Shown piece after piece: positions 47,019-60,660 of a stretch of 64,000 nucleotides of DNA; position 1 is the stretch's first letter; each line of letters starts with the position of its first letter. This DNA is from Sabethes cyaneus. Taxonomy: Eukaryota > Arthropoda > Insecta > Diptera > Culicidae. The stretch is taken from contig NC_071355.1 of the NCBI RefSeq assembly GCF_943734655.1, positions 221,512,527 through 221,576,526 on the forward strand, in the 5' to 3' direction. Position numbers and translations under genes: made by a program. The notes beneath the pieces are model-generated. The model was given only the letters and a program-made list of their open reading frames with translations. It was not told the DNA's origin and searched no databases.

Positions 47019-50000
47019 ACCGAGCACTCTGAACTGAATCAATTTTCCTTAATTTTTTTATATTTGTCAGTTGGTAGATGAATATTAAACCTTCTAATAG
47101 TGTATTTTCCTGAAAACCCTCAGTTAGATTATACGTTTTTGGTTAACAAAATTGTTCCAACATTCTTCCATAAAAAATTAATGGGAAATTTTCATTCTAT
47201 TTTGTTTATTCCTAATAACCATTACCGCAGTTAGCTCTAGCACGCTCACACGAGGCTCACATAGAACATACAATATTTCCGAGGGCCGTTACAGAATTGA
47301 GATCATTTAGATTAACTATTGACAGAGTCCTACTGGAATGTCAGCATGATCTTGAATATACGGTCTAATAATCATTGACGCACCGTTCTATTACTATGCC
47401 GGTGACGTTCAATTGACAATGTTTAATGTTGAATGGAAATCGACTATCACACATTTAAGGAAATTTGAATTTTACAAAATCTTATGTTGTTGTTAAAACT
47501 TTTTTCTAAAACTTAACTGTTCCGTTACCTTTCCTTTTAAACGAGATAAATATAAAATTATTCTTTGAGTTAAGTTTTCCTAAACTACTCAAAGTGCTAC
47601 CTACCTAAGATTATCATTTTTTTTATTTCATCCTCTATTTATCTAACAAAAACGATTTGGTATTAATTCAACATAAGCCAAGATGTATAAGACCCTAATA
47701 AAATTTTAGTAGTGTAGCAAAAGAGTGTAGGAAACAACTTAAAGACCATTATTGTTTCACTTTACGTACACAAACAGTAACATTCAGTGAACGCAATTTA
47801 GAGAAAAGATAAGCAAAACTGACACCCAATTGAGCCGTTGCAAGCAATAGTATTGAAAAATCAACGTTTCCATATGGTAAAAAAAGCTATGGCTTGCGAC
47901 AGTCTTATTGTAAAAGTTTGTTTTCATCAAAACGAATAAAATGTTATAAAAACTCACTACGCAATGTGGAAAGATCTACTGAATGTTATGTGCACTATTG
48001 CCACACAATAAGTTATGAAACATTCAGTGTAGATTTTTCTTTGCTGTATAAATACCCAATTCATTTGTTTGTCTAGTCTGTCTTAGTACTTGCATGCAAT
48101 TAACACTTTATTTGGTTTGATTTTTGAATTTTTAGAACCCTTTCCCCGATTTAATCACTTTCTACTATCTAGTCAGATTTTTACCTTTTAACATTAGCAT
48201 CATAACAAGTTTCTATAAACATGCATAATTTATCTTCGCTCCATGCAAGCTAGACCGTGAATATCAACCGGCTGGATGTTGACCGTTAATTTGAAACATA
48301 AAGCCATAAAAATTGTAGAAAACAATATTGTGATTGATGACGACATTGGAAGTTGTAAAAAGGCAAAAAAGAAACGTGAGCTATGCAAAAATACAGAGAT
48401 ATTTTCTAGTAGATATAGTTTAGTCCTTTTCAATTATACAAAAACTTAGCGGTAGTTTGATAGCTAAAAGTGATTAGATGCATAGTTTTTTATTGATTCA
48501 GTCTTAGTTAAACGATTTATTAAACAGACATAAGCTACCTATCACCCTGGAATGCCACAGCTAATGGACGTATCCATTTGTAAATAGCAATTTATTTCTA
48601 TTATACTTTTATACTGGATCGAATAAGCTCTAGGAAATATCGTTACATGTAAACTAATTACAGAATGTCTAACAGCAACGCTATGATTTCAATGAAGTCG
48701 GCAAGACGTTCATACAAAATAGTATGGCACTGTATGGAAATTGTCGGATATTACTTTAAATACTCTAAGCACCATGCAAACTGTACGAAAGCCAAAACAC
48801 AATACGAGTTAATGAGAGCTGAACTACCGTCCGTCCAGAGTAAACTTTTTTTCTGATTTTGCATTCTCATCATAGGTTCACCAAAAATTTCTGAATGCCC
48901 CTCGCCAAAATTACAACATTACAACTGCAAAAGTTAGTGTTATTTGTTACCGCTACTGGTAACCGAAATCGTAAATTACATCAGATTATTTTCTCTGGTC
49001 GTCCACAATAAAGTGGAAATCAAATATTTAAAATTTTATTAATTGCAGCAGGTTAAAAATTGTTTTAAATATTTCTTGTAAATTTTACCGTATTTTTTGG
49101 TTTTTAAAATTGTCCAGTTTTTTCTCAAAGAGCAGAGATGTTAAATGGCTAACGTTACAATATTTAGTTTGTTACTTCTCACTTGTGACAGATCTTGTAT
49201 ACTTTGTCAAATTTATATGTCTCTTTTTAAAGTTAATTACTTTTTTTCTAAGTAATGGGATCTTAAACTAGATTGAAATGGCGATAAAACAGATTCCTTG
49301 ATAAATATATTCTAAACACATGAATGCATAAGCATTATCATACCAAATAGAAAACTCATCAATAGTTCAGTATACCTTACGAACATATACTTACAAACAG
49401 CAAGTTGAACTCTAATTGGGTGGAAATATAAAGTTTTCATCACATTTTATCATGGCGCCTACTATACAGCAAACGCATGCTTTGTTACTATTACGAATTT
49501 GACAGGCACAGTAGACCTTGCGAATGTTTTTTTACTCGCTCTTTTAAAAACAGCTTTCGATATCATCTCAGAAAATTAACGCTCTATAATCAAACTAATG
49601 CACAATATTTAATTTCATTCCTAGAGTAACGAATACCTTTATTTACAATGGGCCTTCTGATAACGATAAGATATAGGAAGAAGTCCTATTCTGGCTTCAT
49701 AACAAAAAAAACGCCAGTTTGATCACTACTGATTCTTTTTCTGTAAATTTAATCAGAGCTTACACTAGAGAAAATAACCACAGATGATGAAAGATACTTT
49801 ACTAACAACCTAAATATGTTTATTGAATATTAAAACAATAAAAATAAAACATCCGTAATCTAAATGTTACCCAAATACTGCATAATAATGATGGATTGCG
49901 TGCGAGCTTAGAATTGCTCTACATGTTATGAACAAGAAAAAACTGATTGCAAAGTTCTAGACCTATTTATGTGTACGTTAAGCCTTTGCTTCTCAGTATA

Positions 50001-53000
50001 TCCCATTTTGCAAGAAAATTCTAAAACTGGTTAGTTTCTTGTTTTAAAAATACTGTAATTGATTAAATATGAATGTAACAAATTTACGCTTTTACAATTA
50101 TTTTCTTTTTCGTTTTTGATAAATTTTTGAATGGTGAACAATTTCACAGAAGTACAGAACAAAAACTTTTGAAAACTTGCAGAACAAAAACAGGCTAAAT
50201 TTTTCAGTTACAGTAACAGTAACAGAGGTTCCCCGTCGAACTGCAATGAAATTCCCATTCGAATATGTTTATCATATTTAAGTCTACTGCAATGTTGCCA
50301 AAATACTTCATTTATATGCAATTATGTTGTAACTTGATACAATCATTTATTTTTTTGCATTTCTAATGAAAGTCTAAATAAAGTCGAAAATTCTGGTTCT
50401 TCAAATTTATATACTTTATGAGCTTTATAAAGGATTGCATTATTCCTTTTACAATTTCAATAACAATTATTGGAATTATTAATTCTAGCATAAACAGCAT
50501 TTCTTTAAGACAATAAGTGATACCCGTGTTGTTTCGACGCTATTTATTGAAAATATAAGCTTTATTTTCAACGCATGAGACAAGCTTGTTTTCAGCGAAA
50601 ATAAAACAATGATAACCACCCCCAATCTTCTTCATCTTTTTGGCACTATGGAAATTATGACTCAAGACCTTCAATCACTTTTAAATGAATATATTTAAAC
50701 ATAAAATATATCTTCATTTTTTTGTGCACATTTTTGATGATAACGAGATTGTAGCTTATTTACAATACTACCCCAGACCACAATAGTTAAAATTAATAGG
50801 GGTAACAATCTGGTTCATAGAGCAAATTTAAGAAAGCTGCACGTAGACGCGACATCGAATTAAATTGATGACGGATTCAACGGCGATGATCGAACGCGTA
50901 AAACCGTACTAATTCATTCAAATAAATCGATGGATGTCACAAGTAATAAGATGCACCCGGAATACTGTAAGACAAACCAGATATACACATTTTTGGAAAA
51001 TTTATAATTGTTAAACGAACAAAAAGAAGCATTCTTTGAATATTTTGATACATTGAAGCAGTCATCGAAAATATTGATTCCAAGAAAAAAATGAGCAAAA
51101 TAAAAAACTTGCAACTACATATTGAGTATAATTGCATTTCCTGGAAAATTATTATTACTCGCCCTTGTTCTAGTTATATCAAACAAAAACAACTCTAGCG
51201 ATGTGTTTCAACTTTTGCATCCAACTTTTTTTTACTCAAATATTTCCATAGCAGTCCAAATACGTACGAATTCTATTGCACACACCGTTTTTTCGTTTGT
51301 TTTCAGTTCATTTTGAACTTTTTTATTGACTACAGAATGAAATTACAGATTACCAAAGAGACAATGCAAAGAACATAAAACCGAGTGACCCGACTTCATT
51401 TGTAGTTAGTGAGTCTCGTCTTTTGCTTATGCTATGAATTCACGTGGCTCTTAGTCCCACTTTTGAAACCTGTCCCACGTTTAGGCCTGTCAAACGTAGA
51501 AAACACACTGTCTATTGTATTTACTCCTCTAAAGGTTGTGGAAAATTCATTCCTGTATCAAACTCAGCAACTCGTTAGTACCTACATTTGTTGACTTACG
51601 GAGAAATTTACAGTTACGTCACTAAACGAGAATGACATTGGCTGGGGCTCGTATGTGTAGGTTTGAGGGGGGAGATATTATTTACGTAATTCCTACTGCA
51701 AAAAGTTTCAGCTTATATCAAAATTTTATCGTGTGGATTACTTTAAAGCGAATTTGGTTATACAAACCGGGTAGAAACTGGATGAATTTTGACTGTCGAA
51801 CAGTCAAATTATTCATAGGGTTTAAACATTAATCCCTTCAGCAATTTCATGAACATTGATCTCTGTTTAAAAGTTTGTTTTTTTCACGATATAAACCCCG
51901 TTGCACTCCATCGTGATATAGTTGTCAAATTTTGGTTATAATTTTAAAGAATGAATTGCATTGTCAATGAAAATTATGATTTTCGAAACATGTTAAACTT
52001 TTGAAGAAGGGTCATACTTTAAATACTACACTCCTCAAATGGTATATTATAAAGACTAAGATGTAGCCTTTTAATTAATATGTACGTTACATTTGTTCGA
52101 TGAAAATGATAATTGCAGATTAGCCCAAATCTATAACTATTTTCAGAGCTAATTAGTTTTATAACGCAAAATCATCGAATCATCAGAAAATTAGATAGCC
52201 TATTTAAAGTCAACTCGATTCTCGCCAGATTTAATGTATTTATCTATTTCACAATGACTGACTTTTGACGTTTAAAGTAAATTATAACCTCTGATAAACG
52301 CTTTGAATTGTTTCTTATTTTTGACGCTTCTGTAGTTTGAACAAGGGGTTTTTAGAAGATAAAAGGACAAATATTGTCTAGCTCCGAATCACCTTTTTTA
52401 GTTTGCCAACATTCCAAATCATTAGTTACTCTATCTTGGATACCTAATTATTTTAATTTTTCCACATTTTCGCTACAATTTGTTCTGCCCATATTTAACC
52501 CAACATTTACCCGAGTAAAGACTGCAAGAAAAAAGTAGGCTGCTGGGATTTTTGCAGAAAATTATTTATTTCATTATATTTCGAAAAAAAAAATGTATTT
52601 TAATGTAAATATGTGCTCAGAACCGGCGCTTCTTTCGTGATTGTCAGACATAACTGTAACGGCAATTCCTATATTGCTGCCTATTAACGTAATTCTGATA
52701 TCTCATCACTTCACGGTAACATCACGCTTTTTCATCTGATTACAGTTTCAACTTAGCAAATAATGCGAAACCAGAACGAATAAGCTGAAATATTGCATGC
52801 TCTATAATCCGTTTTGAGAATTTTTTTTTTCGTTAAATTGTATATGTGTGGTATATGAATGAATGTAAGTTAACTATACTGTTTTTACTTTTTAGATAAA
52901 GCTTTCCAATTTTTTGCACCGTTTGAAATTTTAATGTTCTTGCCGCATGGTCGCACCTGTGTATTTGCCTTACATTATTTTTTCTGTTTTGCGTACCGTA

Positions 53001-56000
53001 AGATTTTATTCTGATTAAAGAAAAGTAATTCAAATATAAAATAAAATTGCCCATTTTATATTGCGTGTCTCTGCAAACTCGAAAACTTTAGGTTTCAATT
53101 CATTTTACTAATCTGACAAACATCTGCAAACTGTTGAATTGATCACTCTCAAATCAGACATATGCAATTCAATTATTGATTACAGTACCTTAACACGCTT
53201 AGTATTATCTACCGCGGGCTCGTTTAACTATCCTGTATAATAAGCAAAAGGCGTGACAATAAGTGTATATCCAAACTAATTTAGGCACAATGATGCGGTA
53301 TCGAGCTGCCTGCATGGAGCAGACCAATTCGCTTTCGTAGAATATGAATTTGCTTTGCTCCAGAATATTACTGCCCTTATATATTGTTATCGCTAAAAAT
53401 TATCAATCTAACGTTTTTCTATGTAAAAACTAAGTTTATACCCACATTTTAATGTACAACAATGATTATTTTCAAACGAAAAAACAACAAGTGTTTAACC
53501 CCTCAGATGTTATTGGAATTTGTTAATCATTGTTACGTCGACTTTACAGTATATAAATTAACTGGAAGTCTAATCTCAAACAATCGTTTTTCAAGCGACT
53601 ATGTTTACGTTCTATTGTACCAGGATTGTACGCGAAATAGAACCTTTATTAAAAGTGAGATGTGAGGGAAACATAAAAAAGACATAATAAGGTTAAGTGT
53701 CATCTTAACCTTCTTTTTGTTTTTTTATAATAGATGCGAAATCACCAACCCTGTGATCTATCGGAATCAATAGGAGGACAAAAGTTCATTTTCTGCAATT
53801 TATCTGCAAGGGTTTTGTTCATTAAATTATTTTTTCGTTACAAGTTCGCTTGATTACGACAAGAAACAGATTGAAATCGTCATACATTTCGGTTTTGCGA
53901 TAGGTAAAAAGATTGTACCTTCTATTGTGCTCCAATAGCAAATTGAACCGAATCGAATCTGAGAACTAGATTAGTTTTAATTGCAAATATAGATACAACC
54001 GGTACAAGAATAAAAGCACATATATTCCTCACAAAGTTGAAAAAGCATAACTGTATTCTCATACAATGTGTATTTTGCAAAAAAAAACCATCGCAATGAA
54101 AGTCTGTGGAATCTGGATATTTGTTGAGCAAAGGCAAACGGAGAGTGATTTATCTTTGTTTCACAAGAGCACTTTCAAACTTTCAAAACAGTTAAACGTT
54201 AAACACAATTTGTTTTGACATCCCGATCACAAGATCTAACATAATCACTTCTAATAAAAAAGATTCATCACCTATCCTTTGTCCTTAAAAAAGTATCTAT
54301 CAACAATATAACCTGTGACTCCACCTATTTTCAACACCTGTATGATTGTTTTTTGCATGTGTGATCACGGCCATGACATTTTTCATCATATTGACACAGT
54401 TAGTAAATAACTACTGGATTAGCACCAGTTGAATAGGCGGAGAACTAATAAATCACATCAATTACTAGACAAAATATCAATTAGACAATGATAGTTACTT
54501 CAAATTAAAAATAAACCATAGCTTAAGAAAGTATGTCACTTTCTAGAAACCAAAAATTATGAATCTAATCGTAGCTTGTATGATAAAATGAGGGAAAGTT
54601 AAGTAGCACCGATTTCTACCATTGCAGGTGGATAAGTTTTTATTTTTAAATTTGTATGTTCAAATATATACTTGTTTTACTCAAAAGAAATTATTCAACA
54701 GTTTTCATCTATCTTAACGTTTCGGAATATATGAAATTAAACTCTGAAAGACTTCAGAAAGATACAAACCTAACACAGATTTGACTTTTAAAAACTCAAA
54801 AACTATTTTAACAAACGCAGGAAGTATCATCATATTTCATCACACTCCAAACAAGAATAGGTAAGTAAAGTAGTCGCTCGCAGGATACTGTCTGCTACAA
54901 TTGTTTCGGTTATAAATAGCATTTGACAAAAAATTTTACCAATCGGCTCAAGCAAGTTGTCCTTATGCTGGAAAACGAAATGTTGACTTTTCGATGGAAT
55001 ATGATGATCATATTTTAATCCACTGTCAAACTTAAACAAGGGAATAAATTACTCGAATCATATTCAGCTCAAAATTCAATACATTTTTTCTGTTTTTGTC
55101 GTCGGAATCATAACGCAGATTCGCAAAGTTTACTAAATATTGCAGTTAGAGTAAAACAAGTATTGAGAATGGTGCATAGGATAGCGAACAGAAAAAAGAA
55201 AAACATAATAAAGTTAGAAAGTCTAGGTAAATTATTGTTTTTAAAAGATTTTCGTGAAGTTGTTTTAAAGTTTTAAAGAGCCAGATAGTCTATGCCAAAA
55301 TAAATAAACAAGCTGTTAAATCTGCGAAAATTTTAACAACTCGGAAGATATGTTGTACACCATTATATCAAACGAAATACATGAAAGTTTTCAAAAATGT
55401 TTCCATTGCTGAAAACAATCGTGATTGGAATGTCACGTTGGCTGCAAATAAACATACGAAAATGAATTAATTTATGGAATTACTTCTTATTAACAATAAA
55501 AACGCTCAACTCTGGTGAACAATGTTGTCATGTATTTTTGGAAATACGCACCAAACATCGTCTAACAAGAATAAACATTACTATCTTTCGTTGGAGCATA
55601 TACTTGTAAGGTTGTCGTGCATTTAGTTGTGGAATATGTAATGCTTCAAATTAATAATTAATTTTATGTTTACCTGCATTTATTTATAAAAAATATAAAA
55701 TGTTGTAACTAATACCTACAGTCCTGCTCAGCTACAAGAAGAAATTGCAGCATGATGATATATTTGTTTCACGTGCCACCCTAAGCGTGGCATTCGCTTC
55801 CCTCCTGTAAACATAGTTATAAGAACGGAACCATTTAAAGAATTTCAGTCAGTGTTTCATGATTTCGGTGTGTCACAGCTAATTTGCTTCACTATCGAAA
55901 ACCACTTATCTGTTAGTATATTTTTTCTGTATTGCCGTTATTGTGTGTCGATCAAAGTTTATTTTTTCAATCTCGTATTTTGTTGCAATTTTCGTAAAAT

Positions 56001-56650
56001 GATATACTGTAATCAATACGTCTTTAGAAGAGCAATAATCTAAATGTAACATTTCGATCAAAACGGCCCGCTCAAAGTGGCATCAATATTTCAGCTCAAT
56101 CAAATTTCTCGAAGCAATTGATTTTATGCCAGTGTCGCTCGAAGCCATCAAATTCGAACAGTACAATTCCAGCTAATTTACAGCTTTCCCTTTTCCAGTT
56201 CCAGTTTCTGTTAAACAGAACATGACTTTAAACTGCTAGCTTTCCTTTTGTCATATTTTTTTACGTTCAAACACAATTTATGCCTAGTTTTCAAAGCCAA
56301 AAAACATTGATATTTCGTGTCTCAATAAAAAGCTTGAATTTTCAATCGCTTTCACTTCTGAGCTCAGATTTAATATGGCTAAAAATAAATGCTCTCATCG
56401 AGTCCTCTGCGAAGCTTACGAGGAAACTGTATAGGAAAACTGCTTTCTACTTGATTAAATTTGCAATTTCCTTACTTCTAACACAAGCAGCACAAGTTTA
56501 CTTTATTCATTGCGTCATTATTTTTAGTACAAAAAAAAAAACAAATCCAAATTGAGATTCGCTCGGATAGTTGATAAATTAAAAAAGTAAAAAAGGAAAA
56601 TATGATTCCAACAGTTAATTCCATTACCGCCAATACAGTTTATTTTCAGT
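47019..56650. other. 9.6 kb AT-rich region downstream of qvr, no recognised gene
   Basis: The first part must contain the qvr 3' UTR; an AATATTAAA near 47080 is a weak polyadenylation candidate. Beyond it I recognise no gene, RNA or transposon: frames are short and AT-driven. A CCACCCTAAGCGTGGCATT segment at about 55775 resembles part of 43990-44287. Intronic sequence of an unseen gene is possible, given the candidate exon that follows. Confidence 0.4.
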
Positions 56651-56699
56651 TTGGTTCATTTACTCAAATTCATCAAAAATTTTAAAATCATTTGCCATC

Positions 56700-56833
56700 C
56701 CTTGCTCCCAGTAACAGGTTTCAAAAATCGTATGGACGAAAGGTGGACACAATCACACAACGGATCACACAACGGTCGACCCTACCAGCCACCGCAGCAT
56801 GAAAGTTTGGAACCTCATCTTCTACTATTATAA
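56700..56833 (+). CDS. Candidate terminal exon of an unidentified gene
   Basis: After TTGCTCCCAG and TAACAG (either could be the acceptor), an open segment encodes GFKNRMDERWTQSHNGSHNG, then RPYQPPQHES and EPHLLLL before a TAA at 56831-56833. AATAATAAATTT follows within ten bases. Base composition (about half G+C from 56730 to 56820) stands out from 9 kb of AT-rich DNA. The low-complexity His-Asn-Gly/Pro-Gln tail matches no domain I know. It may be an alternative last exon whose partners lie in the AT-rich region. Confidence 0.35.
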
Positions 56834-57098
56834 TTTGGAATAATAAATTTCGTTTTGGTGTATTTTACAACTTTCAAATGCTGACATTATATCACATTCC
56901 TGAAGCACAAGTATTATATGTCATTGCAAAAATAATGTGGCAGTACGAACCACAAAGTGCATACGTTATTCAGAGATGTATTTAGTATTTAGTTCAAAAA
57001 ATGTCTACATTTTGTGCTCTACTTGTTGAAAGGATATAAAAGGATATCAAACTTCATTCTTCTGAGTGTTTATGGCAAACAAAACCTAAAGTTGATTA

Positions 57099-57210
57099 CA
57101 GTCACTCCACAAACTGCCGATTAATGCATGAATGTTACACTGATTGGTTAACAAAATTGTTACTCATAAGTAGAACTAATAATTTGACAGCAAGTTAAAG
57201 TGGCAGAAAA
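57099..57210. repeat. Fragment of the 15.8 kb MITE family
   Basis: AACTGCCGATTAATGCATGA and the following TTGTTACT and GTAGAACTAATAATTTGA segments match the interior of the MITE at 15800-15995. The inverted ends are mostly missing. Confidence 0.65.
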
Positions 57211-57259
57211 TTAAAAGTAGTTGATTCTGAAAATCATTCAAAAGAGGTGATGGATTTGC

Positions 57260-60200
57260 TTTTTCACAAAAGGAATCTTGCTTAGGAACTTTTTTGGATA
57301 TTGAAGGCGCATTTGATAACGTATCTTTCGGTTCCATTTTGGAGGTTACTCGTTATCATAATGTGCCTTCAATAATCATAAAGTGAATAGAACAAATGCT
57401 TAGTAAACGATTGCTTTTTTCGTCCTTACAGCAAGCAAGCATTTGGAAGCAAAGCGTTTGTGGATGTCCACAAGGTGTCGTTCTCTCGTCTCTTTTATGG
57501 AACCTTGTGGCGGATGGACTACTGAGGAAACTCAATGGTCTAGGCTATCCGGCATATGGTTTTGCGGATGACTATCTCATTCTAGTAGTTGGAAAGTGCA
57601 TAAGCACATTATTTGACACACATCTATCGTCTTATTTTCAAGACGTAGAAATTCCAATGGAGCTCACGCTCTGCGCTTTTACGATTCAGATGTTGATGTC
57701 GTGAACGAGGTGAAGTACGTGGGGTTGATTCTCAACGCCAAGCTTGAGCTTGACTGGTCCACAAATATTGATTACCGAATTAAAAAAGCGTGCATGGCCT
57801 TTGGACAATGTAGACGAGCAATTGGCAACTCTAGGGGGCTTAAACCCAAATACATACACTGGTTGTACACGGTCGCTGTCAGACCAATACTGGCGTATGG
57901 TTGTCTTGTATGGTGGCGGAGAGGAGAAGTTGTGACTGTCCAGACAAAGCTAACCCATCTTCGAGGGATGTGGTTATTGGCAATGTCTGGTGCATTTACT
58001 ACAACTCCTACTGCCGCCCTAGAAGCTATTTTCAATATTAAACCTCTACACTTCCACCTGAAGCAAGAGGCACTAATATGTGCTTAACGACTACACGCGA
58101 TTGACCTTTGGCAGTCTGTGGACGGTTCCACTGGTCATACTCGATTGTGGTCGCAAATTATTGCTGAGGACAAGTTTTCCCTTGCTCCTAGCGATGTAAC
58201 GCTCATGCGTACTTTTCCGAATAGGACTTTCTCAAGTGACTTTCCTCCTAGAGAGGAGTGGATGTCAGGCTACATGGAAAGGAAAATTTTCGACTATGTG
58301 GTCTGTTATACCGATGGTTCCTTGTACGAAGGTCGCGCGGTGTTTACTGCCGTGAGCTGGAATTGGAGGAATCCTATTCGTTGGGTAGTTACTGCACCAT
58401 TTTTCAAGCTGAAATCTTTGCAATTATGTACGGAGCTCAGTTTGCACTTCAGAAAGAACTGATAGGCAAGATTATCTACTTCTGTTCTGATAGTCAAACC
58501 GCTATAAATGCCCTTTGTGCGGCTAATTCTAAATTTAAAACAGTCATCGCCTGCCACACCCAATTAGAAGAACTAAGCATTCTAAACGCATCATTTATTC
58601 GTTGACTTCAAAGCCGCATATGATACCATCGACCGGAAAGAGCTATGGAAAATCATGGACGAGAACAGCTTCCCCAGGAAGCTCATCAAACTGATTAAAT
58701 CTACGATGGATGGTACGCAGTGCTGTGTTCGGATTTCGGGTGGATTGTCAAGTTCATTCGAATCACACAGAGGGCTTCGTCAAGGTGATGGTCTTTCATG
58801 CCTGCTGTTCAACATAGCGCTACAAGGTGTTATGAACCGAGCGGATATCAACACGCGGGGCACGATATTCAACAAATCTAGTCAATTCGTCTGCTTTGCC
58901 GATGACATGGATATTATCGGCAGAACATCTGTGGCGGTGGCTGAACAGTACACCAGACTAAAGCGCGAAGCAGAAAAGATTGGGTTAAAGGTAAATACGT
59001 CTAAAACAAAGTACATGCTGGCCAGCGGAACCGAGGCCGAACGACACCGCTTGGGCAGTAGTATATTGATCGACGGCGATGAGTTTGAGGTAGTCGATGA
59101 ATTTGTCTACCTTGGCTCACTGGTAACGGCGGACAATGATACCAGCCGTGAGATTCGGAGGCGTATTATCAGCGGAAGTCGTGCTTACTATGGGCTCCAC
59201 AAGCAATTGCGGTCGAGCAGACTAAGTCCCCGTACAAAGTGCACCCTGTACAAGACGCTTATTAGACCGGTTGTTCTCTACGGGCATGAAACATGGACAA
59301 TGCTCGAGGAGGACCTGCGAGTGCTCGGAGTTTTCGAACGACGAGTGCTAAGAACGATCTTCGGCGGCGTACAGGAGAACGGAGTATGGAGGCGGAGGAT
59401 GAACCATGAACTCGCACAGCTCTATGGCGAACCCAGTATCCAGAAGGTGGCTAAAGCTGGACGGATGCGATGGGCAGGGCATGTTGCAAGAATGCCGGAC
59501 AACTACCCTGCAAAGATGGTGTTCGCCTCAAATCCGGTAGGAACAAGACGGCCAGGAGCGCAGCGAGCAAGATGGTTAGACCAGGTGGAGCGAGATCTGG
59601 CGGAGAGTACTCGGTGTCCGAGGAATTGGAGAGCGGTAGCCCTCAACCGAGTTACATGGAGAAATTTTGTTCAACAGGCTTTGTCTTAGGACGGCAAGCC
59701 ACCTAAGTAAGTAAGTAAGCATTCTAAATGCCGTTCATCTGATTTGGGTTCCGGGCCATTCTGGTATAACCGGAAATGAATGGGCTGATGAACTAGCAAG
59801 ATCTGGAGCAGAAAAGTCGGTTTTCGGACCGGAACCTGCTTTACCAATTGCGGCATGTTGGATAAGACAAAAGATTCGATCTTGGTTTTCATCTGAACAT
59901 GAACGTTTATTTGGTGTATAAAAATCATCTGACATAGTGTTTGTCTGAATGATAAAACTAAATTAACATAACTAACGGTACAATAAATACAGGCAATATA
60001 AAAACACACGAGATTGAGCATGAACGTTATTGGAAAAATCTTGAAGCTTGTTTACAAACGAAAAGTTTCATTGTTAAGCCTTGTGAGAAGGTTGCGAAAT
60101 TTCTTTTGCAACACTCAAAGGTAAATTGCAGTATTCTTGTCAGATCACTGACTGATCACTGCAGACAAAATTGTCATATGGCTACGATTCAGCGAGCTGA

Positions 60201-60300
60201 ATCGTTTCATTGTAATTTATGTGAATCCGACTACGGTACACCACGTAATTTGAAACTGTCCTGCAGTAGCACAATTGCGTCATAGGATCTTCGGATTCTA
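57260..60300 (+). pseudogene. Loa/I-like LINE with RNase H, split by an RTE-like insertion
   Basis: This is the remains of a non-LTR ORF2. Reverse transcriptase: FLDIEGAFDNVSFGSIL (motif A, about 57295), GCPQGVVLSSLLWNLVADG and GFADDYLILVVG (catalytic Asp-Asp, about 57565). The thumb region includes KYVGLILNAKLELDWSTN. RNase H: VCYTDGSLYEGRA, QAEIFAIMYGAQ and CSDSQTAINALC; then, after an 1.1 kb insertion at 58590-59715, the frame resumes with IWVPGHSGITGNEWADELAR. A C-terminal Cys finger (FHCNLCESDYGTP) is near 60215. Frameshifts at 57660-57700 and 58100-58300 and a ~110 bp insertion near 59915 show it is dead. RNase H with this RT type suggests Loa (Lian-like) or I clade. Confidence 0.88.
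58590..59715 (+). mobile_element. 5'-truncated RTE-like LINE, recent insertion
   Basis: An uninterrupted frame from 58592 to the TAG at 59687-59689 begins at RT motif A (LFVDFKAAYDTIDRKELW). It continues through LRQGDGLSCLLFNIALQGV, the catalytic FADDMDII, SKTKYMLASG, VDEFVYLGSLVTADND, LYGHETWTMLEEDL and WRRRMNHELAQLY, and ends in RARWLDQVERDL and a tryptophan-rich tail. Upstream endonuclease and N-terminal RT parts are missing, which is typical 5' truncation. The 3' end is a (TAAG)n tail. It is flanked by TAAGCATTCTAAACGC (58574-58589) and TAAGCATTCTAAATGC (59716-59731), a 16 bp duplication with one change. The intact frame and near-perfect duplication mark it as much younger than the other RTE-like copies here. 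Confidence 0.93.
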
Positions 60301-60660
60301 CGTCTTGAATGAATAGGATTTTAAGAAACTAAAATTACGAGACATTTTGATGTTTCTTACCGAAAGTGGTATTGAGTTATAGGCTCTTATTTATCATGAG
60401 TATATCCCCCCGTGGGTGTACTATTGATAAGTTAACTACCAAGGATTGCAGTATCCCTAGGGGACACAAAAATCTCTCGGTATGTATGTGTTTGTGTTTA
60501 TCCAAATTCCTCATCCACCCCTTCCTATTCCTTCTGTTTTCTTTCCCGTTCTCATCAGGTAAATGATGACACGGGCAAGATGGGCAAGGTAGGGCTTCCA
60601 CATGATTGTGAGGAACTTGCTGCTCGAGCCAAAGATGCTGATACCTGATACCAACTGTCG
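60301..60660 (+). other. Probable 3' UTR of the Loa/I-like element
   Basis: This follows the C-terminal finger of the LINE. It has ATATCCCCCCGTGGGTG and CAGTATCCCTAGGGGACAC, and ends near a GATGCTGATACCTGATACC direct repeat. No gene was recognised. Confidence 0.5.
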
